In this document: piece by piece, positions 57,556 through 64,000 of the stretch
Layout of the letters: each line of letters opens with the position of its first letter
Position numbering within the stretch: the first letter of the stretch is position 1
NCBI GenBank assembly: GCA_022695795.1
Contig: MU404146.1
Coordinates: 1-64,000 of the forward strand
Direction: 5' to 3'
Source of the DNA: Biscogniauxia marginata
Lineage: Eukaryota > Ascomycota > Sordariomycetes > Xylariales > Xylariaceae
Length of the DNA stretch: 64,000 nt
Notes under the pieces: generated by a model
The model's database searches: none
What the model saw: only the letters and a program-made list of their open reading frames with translations
Told to the model about the DNA's origin: nothing
Made by a program: the position numbers and the translations under genes

Positions 57556-59170
57556 GGACAGCCTCCTGTAGATGCGACTTTGGCATCCAATCTGGATTAA
57601 GGACTTCAAGTTATCGGCTTTTAATGAAAACCATAGCTGAGGGTGAATATGTGTACGTATATTCAACTTGATGATTTATAAGAGATTTTATCAAGTCCGT
57701 ATCGGGTCTTTTAAGTGATCTACCGGGTGTAATATAATATTTATATTATATTAAAAGATATAAGTTTTAATTATAATATAAAGTTTAAACTTTATATAAC
57801 TTTTATATAAAAAAAAATAAAATAAAAAATAAAAAAAGTAGTTATTTAATAAATATTATATTAATTTCAAAAATTTACTTTTTTATAATTAAAAGTTTAT
57901 AAAATAAATAAGCTTATAAATAAAATGGTTTTTTATATAAAATCGATTTTTTTTTAAAAAGTTTATAATTTAATATATAAAAATCGAAAAGATTTTAAAC
58001 TTTTTTTTTAGTTTTATAATTATATAATTAAACTAAAAATAAAACTTTAACAATTAATTAAAAAACGTAAAAAGAATAATGCGAAAAAAACTAAAATTAA
58101 AATAAAATATATAAACTTTTTATATATTTCTTTATATATTTAAATTTAAATTTTTTAATATAAGTTTATAAGATTTTAACTTTAAATAGTTTAAATAAAA
58201 AAGATAAAGGTTTATTAAATGAAGTTTATAAACTTTTTCCTTTTTTTCTATATAAATTATTATTATTTATATATATTTTATATATATTTATATCATTTCG
58301 ATTTAGTTTTTATTTAAATTATTTAATTATTTAATTAAAAAAGGTTTAAAATTATTTCGATTTTTATATATTAAATTATAAAATTTTTTAAAAAGTCGAT
58401 TTTATATAAAAACCCATTTTATTTATAAACTTATTTTATTTATTTATTTATATAATATATTAATAATTAATTTATAAATTAATCACTTTTTAAATTCGCT
58501 TTTTAAAAAGATATTAAATTTGAAAGGTTAACACTTTAAAATCTAAGTTAATATATATAACCACGGTGGTTAACACCGTAATAATTACCTTTATTAAGGA
58601 CTCTTTTATCAGGTGTATAAAGACTTCCTTGACCTCACTCTACGTCACTTGAGGTCAGGTAGGTGCATCATCCAATTTCTGACGTACCTTGGGACGCTAG
58701 CCACTTTTGCCATCGGTCCCTTCCATTGCTCGGGTGGCTGACCTCTCCGGGCCTGTTGATAGGCGACAAACTAACCCATGGAAGCTGTTACTTAAAACCA
58801 ACCTAATCTCCTCTTGGCATCAAGTAAAATTCTTGTAACAAACGACCTTCACGACCACGATCTCCACGATCTCCCCTCGTTGCTACAACATATATACAGT
58901 ACTCGTGTTTAACCATGCGCTGTAGATAAACTGCCTAATGCTTGGGGTCGCCTTTATAACTACTGTGCCTTTCTTTATTTCCTTCAATCGCCTATAATAA
59001 CCATTGCACGGTGGGATACTGGTTCGAGTCTCAAGCCACCAGCTTGACGGACGTCCATCTTTCAACCTATCTTGGACGCTGCGCCCTAGGTCGCTTTTTC
59101 TTGGCCTTGCGAACGCCAATCGTCTCTGTCAACCCTCAGCTGTCTTGTGCTTGATGCAAAAATCGTAGCT
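57556..59170. other. Intergenic region with AT-rich inverted-repeat island
   Basis: AT-rich from about 57,730 to 58,560, enclosing the inverted-repeat element listed separately. To the right are a repeated GGTTAACAC (near 58,527 and 58,569), an 8-bp-stem hairpin TGACCTCA...TGAGGTCA (58630-58657), and the promoter of the SulP gene. Confidence 0.55.
57895..58460. mobile_element. RIP-degraded non-coding element with TIRs over 100 bp
   Basis: The left arm (about 57,901-58,010) and the reverse complement of the right arm (about 58,342-58,455) align over more than 100 bp at what I estimate as well above 80 percent. Shared blocks in order: TTATAAATAAAATGG, TTTTTATATAAAATCGA, TATAATTTAATATATAAAAA, TCGAAA and ATTTTAAAC. 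The interior of about 330 bp has no coding capacity. Size and structure suggest a MITE or an internally deleted DNA transposon. The arms survive as a recognisable pair although nearly all C is lost. The exact ends and target duplication cannot be set in AT-only sequence. Confidence 0.6.
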
Positions 59171-61590
59171 ATGGCGCCACCAAGGCCTCCCCCGGTCACA
59201 GCCAGCTCCAGCTCCAGACCCCAGCCCCACGACCATGCGCCGTTAACCCCAAGTGGACTGCGTCAGAGCAGCACGCTCTCCTCATCGTCTAGGGGCGAAG
59301 AGGATGAAGCGAATATCGCCGGTCCCAGCACTAGACCTGGACCATCGTATAACGACCTCCCCGAGACGACCTCCCTCCTCCATCACGAACGCGCACACGA
59401 TGGCCCTTGCGACCACGGCACTTTCTCCCCTCGCGCCTCTAGTCCTCCGCAGCTCGTAAGAAATATGGATTCCGAGATGGGCTCCGCAGCAGATTCAGAA
59501 GGCTCGGCAAATTCTTCCATCGGGTCGCAGTTGCTGAAGGCGACCTGGAGGAAGACCTTCTCGAACAGGATAAAGAGCAGGAAGATGACCAACTCTAGTG
59601 CCCTGGCCGAACAGCATGGCTTCGAGGATTCGTGGTGGATGTATACCTCTTATTACGTACCCTGCCTGATATGGATGAGGCAGTACAATTGGGCGTGGTT
59701 GAAGGGTGACCTGACGGCCGCCATCACCATCGCCTCCATGTATCTTCCCATGGCGCTCTCGTATGCCGACAACCTGGCCCATGTTCCCGCGATCAACGGC
59801 CTGTACGCCTTCGTCTTCAATCCCTTCATATATGCCCTATTGGGCAGTTGTCCCCAAATGGTGGTCGGCCCCGAAGCGGCTGGGTCTCTGCTCGTCGGGT
59901 CTATAGTGAAGAATAGCATCGACCTTGGTCACGGCGATGACGATAATGCCGTTTTGCAGGCCAAGGTAGCCGGTGTTGCCGTCGGCATGGCTGGCGCCAC
60001 CGTCTTCATCATGGGCGCCTTCCGACTCGGCTTTCTCGATAGCGTCCTGAGCCGACCATTCCTACGCGGCTTCATCTCGGCTATCGGCGTAGTCATCTTT
60101 ATCGACCAGATATCACCGGTGCTGGGCCTGAGCAAGGCAGCAAGGAATACGCCGGGCATCTCTCACGGCACTACTGTGGAGAAGTTGGAGTTCGTGTTGA
60201 CACACCTCGGTGTTAGGCACCGCTTGTCCGCCATGGTCGGCATTGTGAGCTTTGTCGTGATCATGGTGCTTCGGTGAGTGCATACGATACTTCGGTAAAA
60301 CTCAAGCTAACAAGCCTTCCCATAGCGAGATCAAGCGCCGGCTCCAACCACGATACCCGGGAGTGGCGTATTTCCCAGACCGCCTCATAGTTGTCGTGCT
60401 GTCAGCTGTATTGGCGTGGAAACTTGACTGGGAGCATGCTGGCGTCGAGGTTTTAGGAAAGGTCGAAGCTGCATCGGGCCAAGTCTTTGCATTCCGCAAC
60501 CCATTCCAATTATCGCACATGGGTCACATTAGAGACGCTATGGGTACTTCCTTTCTCATAGGTATGCTCGGATTTTTCGAGTCTTCGGTTGCGGCCAAGA
60601 GTTTAGGCGGTGGCGAGATGATCGAAGGCATGCAGCTGAGCCCTAATCGGGAGCTCATCGCGCTCGGAGCGGCAAACCTCCTCGGGGCATGTTTCATGGC
60701 TATCCCTGCCTTTGGTGGCTACGGACGAAGCAAGGTCAACAAATCCACTGGCGGCAAGAGTCCGATGAGCTCGATCCTGCTCAGTATCATTACTGTTGTC
60801 TGTATCTTGTTTCTGCTGCCCTCGTTCTACTATCTACCGGTGAGTTGATGCCCAAGATGTGCTTCTGGACCAGTTTGAAGTACTGGGGCTGACTTTGATA
60901 CAGAAACCGGTCCTCTCAGCGCTGATTATGGCAGTTGCCTGGTCGCTAATCGAGGAGGCCCCTCACGACGTGTCATTCTTCATAAGAATCAAAGGCTGGA
61001 CAGAACTTTCATTAATGGCCGTTATCCTGGTCGTTACCGTTTTCTTCTCGCTCAACCTTGGCATCGCCATAGGGATCGGCCTATCTCTGCTACAGGTCAT
61101 CCGCCACGCAACCCGACCTCGCATACAGATCCTCGGCCGCATTCCCAACAGCGACCGCTTCGCCAATGCTGAAGAACACCCCGAAGAGCTCGAATTTGTT
61201 GAAGGCTGCTTAATTGTGAAAATACCCGAGCCCCTCACGTTCGCCAACACGGGCGAGCTGAAGAACAGGCTGCGACGGCTGGAGTTGTACGGGACGGGCA
61301 ATGCTCACCCCGCCCTGCCGCGTCTGCGTCCACAGGCGAGCAATAGGAATGTCATCTTCGATATCCACGGAGTGACATCGATGGATGGATCTGGTACACA
61401 AGTGCTCGAAGAGATCGTGCGTAACTATCGCGACAGGGGCGTCAGGGTCTTTTTCAGTCGACCTATTAGCCGGGAAAACAAAGTCTGGGAGCTGATGGAG
61501 CGAAGCGGCATCGTTGAGCTTGTTGGCGGTAGGCACCGTTTCACAGACAACGTTAAGGACGCGATCCGCATGACCGAAGTGGAAGATTAA
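59171..61590 (+). CDS. SulP-family anion transporter with STAS domain
   Basis: Three exons, 59171-60273, 60326-60839 and 60904-61590, 767 aa. A Ser/Pro-rich cytosolic N-terminus (about 130 residues) contains ETTSLLHHE, an acidic dileucine-like signal often seen on vacuolar or endosomal proteins. The SulP core follows: WLKGDLTAAITIASMYLPMAL, YADNLAHVPAINGLYAFVF, GPEAAGSLLVGSIV, RPFLRGFISAIGVVIFIDQI, ESSVAAKSLGGG and AIPAFGGYGRSKVNKSTGGKS. The C-terminal STAS domain begins near 640 (VEGCLIVKIPEPLTFANTGE) and includes FDIHGVTSMDGSGTQVLEE. Family members carry sulfate or other anions; some fungal relatives are vacuolar. Substrate and membrane are inferred, not read. The length fits the family. 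Confidence 0.9.
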
Positions 61591-62484
61591 GTGGAAGATG
61601 TTGACGAGACCGGAGCATATGTGGTAGCCAGCGACGATATCTCACCAACCGACAGACGATCGCGGCATTGAAGCCGGGACATGCATTCTCTTGATAGATT
61701 ATTACTTACGGTAAAGCGGTCAGGGTCTCCCCCGAAGATGTCGGGATAGCGTGAACTTAAAAAATATCCTAGCTACTCTAGGCTCTACAATCCTCCATCC
61801 GTACTCCAGCTCTGTCGGCTCTGGAACTATTGGGGGGGGGGAAATCCTTTTTAAACAACTTGTATCGAATGAAGAAGAGCATAACGACCGATCATGCATG
61901 GACGGGACATTTGCATTCCATAGAAGCATTAGCGGATAGCGTCGCATCTGATTGAATTGAACACTTAATAGATAAATTCTTGATTCCAAGCAAAAGAAAA
62001 TTCGGCTTCCCCTGTGATACGAGCTTTTCACCATTATCTATCACACATGTTCGGGCGATGATGTCGGCTAGGTACTTTCCTTGGGGAGGCGGCCTTGTCT
62101 TCATCGCAGCCTGCCCGAAGCAACGGGGATTCTTGATGATTACCTACTCAAGGGTATCTAAACGCGTACCTAGCTTATGCTATGGATGTCGATGATTCCT
62201 CGCATGCAAATATTATAGGCTACCCTACCCGTAGGTGGTATGGTAGTATAGCAGGTCACGTGTGCGCCGAATTGATGAGCTGTAAGACACGAGAGGTATT
62301 ATTCCGAGTGCTTATCTGCCTCTCTTTTCGGAACTTGGATCATCGCACCATCGGGTCCATTAATGGCGCTATTTATATCCCCAAAACTGCTCTTGGACAC
62401 ATTTTATACATTCTCCCTACCTACCCGGCGCAAAACGGAATACGCTTTTCATGCCAGCCATTGCTCGACAGAACCGCGAACGTA
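61591..62484. other. Intergenic region upstream of the amino-acid permease
   Basis: 894 bp. The permease frame stays open upstream to an ATG at 62182, but the extra 101 residues look like translated leader, so I treat it as 5' flank. There is a G9 run at about 61,832. Nothing else is recognisable. Confidence 0.45.
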
Positions 62485-64000
62485 ATGGACGGAGTCCTTG
62501 ACAAGATCGCGAACAGGAAACTCCCGGCTGTCAGCGATGCATCGCAGCTAGATATAGAGCAGCCGGGGTATGGATCATTCGACAGCAACTCACATACCAG
62601 CTCGGATAATGGCTTTCCTAGTAGTGATGCGGTCACGGACGTTGAACAACGCAATCTCAAGCGCGGGCTCGACCAACGCCATCTATCGATGCTGGGCATT
62701 GCCGGCGCCATCGGCACTGGACTGGTATGTATAACAAGTCCTCACCATCGGTGCCTGTGGCCCATGCCTGCCGACGTGTAGTTTAGGTTCATCTTCGTCA
62801 TCTCATGTGGAAACTGACCCTTCTTGTAGTACGTAGAACGATCAATGACTCTTCCCTCTCATACCGAACCAGGTGTGGCCTGCCTGCCAGCTATTGAGGC
62901 AAGTCTTGAGTTTTTGGGACGATATGTTTACGCGATTGTAGGTTCCTAGGCCTTGGAGGCGCTGTGCAGAAGGGCGGCCCGCTCGGCGCGCTGCTCGGGT
63001 ACGTGACAGTCGGTTTGGTCGTATGCGCTGTGCAGTTCGCCCTCGGCGAGGTGTCAGCCCTCCTCCCGGTCACGGGCAGCTTCGTACGCCACGCCGAATT
63101 CCTCGTCGATCCTGCACTGGGATTTGCCGTCGGGTGGAATATAGTGTACGGCAATATTTTATCCATCCCGTCCGAGATCACCGCCATTTGCGTACTGTTC
63201 CAATTCTGGACCGATATAAACTCCTCCGTGTTCATCGTCATCTTCATCGTCTTGACCGTGGCGGTGGGCTTCGCCTTTGTCCGTGTTTTCGGCGAAGTCG
63301 AGTTCGTCTTCGCGATATTGAAGATCTTACTTGTCCTCTTTCTCATCATCCTCGGTCTCGTCATCGACCTAGGCGGCATACCAGGCACCCCGCGTCTCGG
63401 ATTTACCTATTGGCAGAACCCAGGCCCTTTCGTAGAGAATATTACTACCGGTGCCTTAGGACGATTCCTCGGCTACTGGAGCGTCATGACGAGTGCCGTA
63501 TTCTCGTTCGCCGGAGTCGAGTCAATAGCCATGGCCGCGGCCGAGACGAAGAACCCTCAGCGAGCCATACCAGCTGCCTGCAAGAGAGTATTCATCCGTA
63601 TCGCCATATTCTACTCGCTGGCCATTCTGGTTGTCGGCATGCTGGTGGCTAGCGACGACCCACGCCTAAACGATTCATCCGGATCCGCGGCACAGAGTCC
63701 GTTTGTTATCGCGGCCTCGGCTGCTGGAATTCCTGCTATCCCGTCGGTAGTCAACGCCGTTGTCATAACTTCTGCATGGTCAGCGTCGAACCAAAGCTTG
63801 CTGGCCGGTACCCGCGTTCTATACGGTCTAGCGCTTAAAGGACAAGCTCCCAAAGTCTTCCTAAGGACCACTGCCTGGGGCACGCCTTACGTCTGCGTGC
63901 TTCTTTTCGCCGTGTTTATGTCCCTCAGCTTCATGAGTTTATCGAATGGAGCATTGACAGTGTTCTGGTGGCTGGTGAGCTTGACAGCGGCGGGGGTCTT
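62485..64000 (+). CDS. Amino-acid permease (APC/YAT family), truncated by the window end
   Basis: Exon 1 (62485-62724) encodes an acidic N-terminus and LKRGLDQRHLSMLGIAGAIG-TGL, the classical start of the first membrane segment. The main exon starts at 62942-62943 with FLGLGGAVQKGGPLGALLGY and runs to the window edge without a stop: GEVSALLPVTGSFVRHAEFL, ALGFAVGWNIVYG, SIPSEITAICVLFQFW, SVMTSAVFSFAGVESIAMAA, AETKNPQRAIP and WSASNQSLLAGTRVLYGLA are all diagnostic of YAT-type permeases. Joining the obvious donor (CTG then GTATGT) to the only nearby acceptor (TGTAG before GTTCC) leaves one base too many, so the model is out of phase at that point. Either another small exon exists or the copy carries a one-base frameshift. 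Plasma-membrane uptake of amino acids is the family role. Confidence 0.82.

Noticed and set aside
59015..59035. GGTTCGAGTCT resembling a tRNA T-loop (B box)
   Set aside because: The flanking bases do not form a T stem, and no anticodon or D arm folds upstream.
62182..62484. Upstream in-frame ATG extending the amino-acid permease by 101 residues
   Set aside because: The extension contains no family motif and YAT permeases have shorter tails; the ATG at 62485 gives a normal N-terminus.

Overview
The window is nuclear DNA of a filamentous ascomycete (Pezizomycotina; probably Sordariomycetes, which is my inference and was not tested). Genes are compact and interrupted by short introns (about 50-160 nt) with GTAAGT/GTATGT-type donors and CTAAC/CTGAC branch points just upstream of the acceptor. 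GC-balanced gene blocks alternate with very AT-rich islands that look like repeats decayed by RIP (repeat-induced point mutation). I support 24 protein genes; the last one runs off the right edge. I found no tRNA, rRNA or CRISPR array.

Left part (1-10 kb): an AT-rich island carrying two intact solo LTRs, each with a perfect 5-bp target duplication; a secreted pepsin-like aspartic protease; a Myb/SANT-like AT-hook protein; and the mitochondrial outer-membrane protein OM14, whose start codon appears to be split by an intron. From 10.3 to 16.7 kb there is a MAL-type locus: a Zn2Cys6 regulator, a maltose permease of the major facilitator superfamily, and a cytosolic GH13 maltase. Permease and maltase are transcribed divergently from a shared promoter with CreA-like sites and a 20-bp-phased GGCGGAGTT repeat.

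Middle (17-36 kb): mostly housekeeping genes: MIA40 (disulfide relay of the mitochondrial intermembrane space), thiamine pyrophosphokinase, the SNARE Bos1, a QDR-like drug:H+ antiporter, CDP-diacylglycerol synthase, two tandem paralogues of a fungal DUF7730/F-box-like family, and a beta-carbonic anhydrase with a probable mitochondrial presequence.

Right part (36-64 kb): a GPI-anchored GH128 beta-1,3-glucanase, an unknown secretory-pathway membrane protein, a large CorA-like protein, peroxisomal 3-ketoacyl-CoA thiolase with a clear PTS2, the ATRIP/Rad26 checkpoint protein, a secreted PQQ-type sugar (sorbosone/pyranose) dehydrogenase, a sugar-porter-family transporter, an EGF plus beta-propeller glycoside-hydrolase-like protein, a SulP/STAS anion transporter and a truncated amino-acid permease. 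AT-rich islands at 22, 50 and 58 kb share a RIP-degraded element with long terminal inverted repeats.

All gene models were built by eye from reading frames, splice signals and family knowledge. Coordinates span start codon to stop codon including introns; exons are given in each entry.
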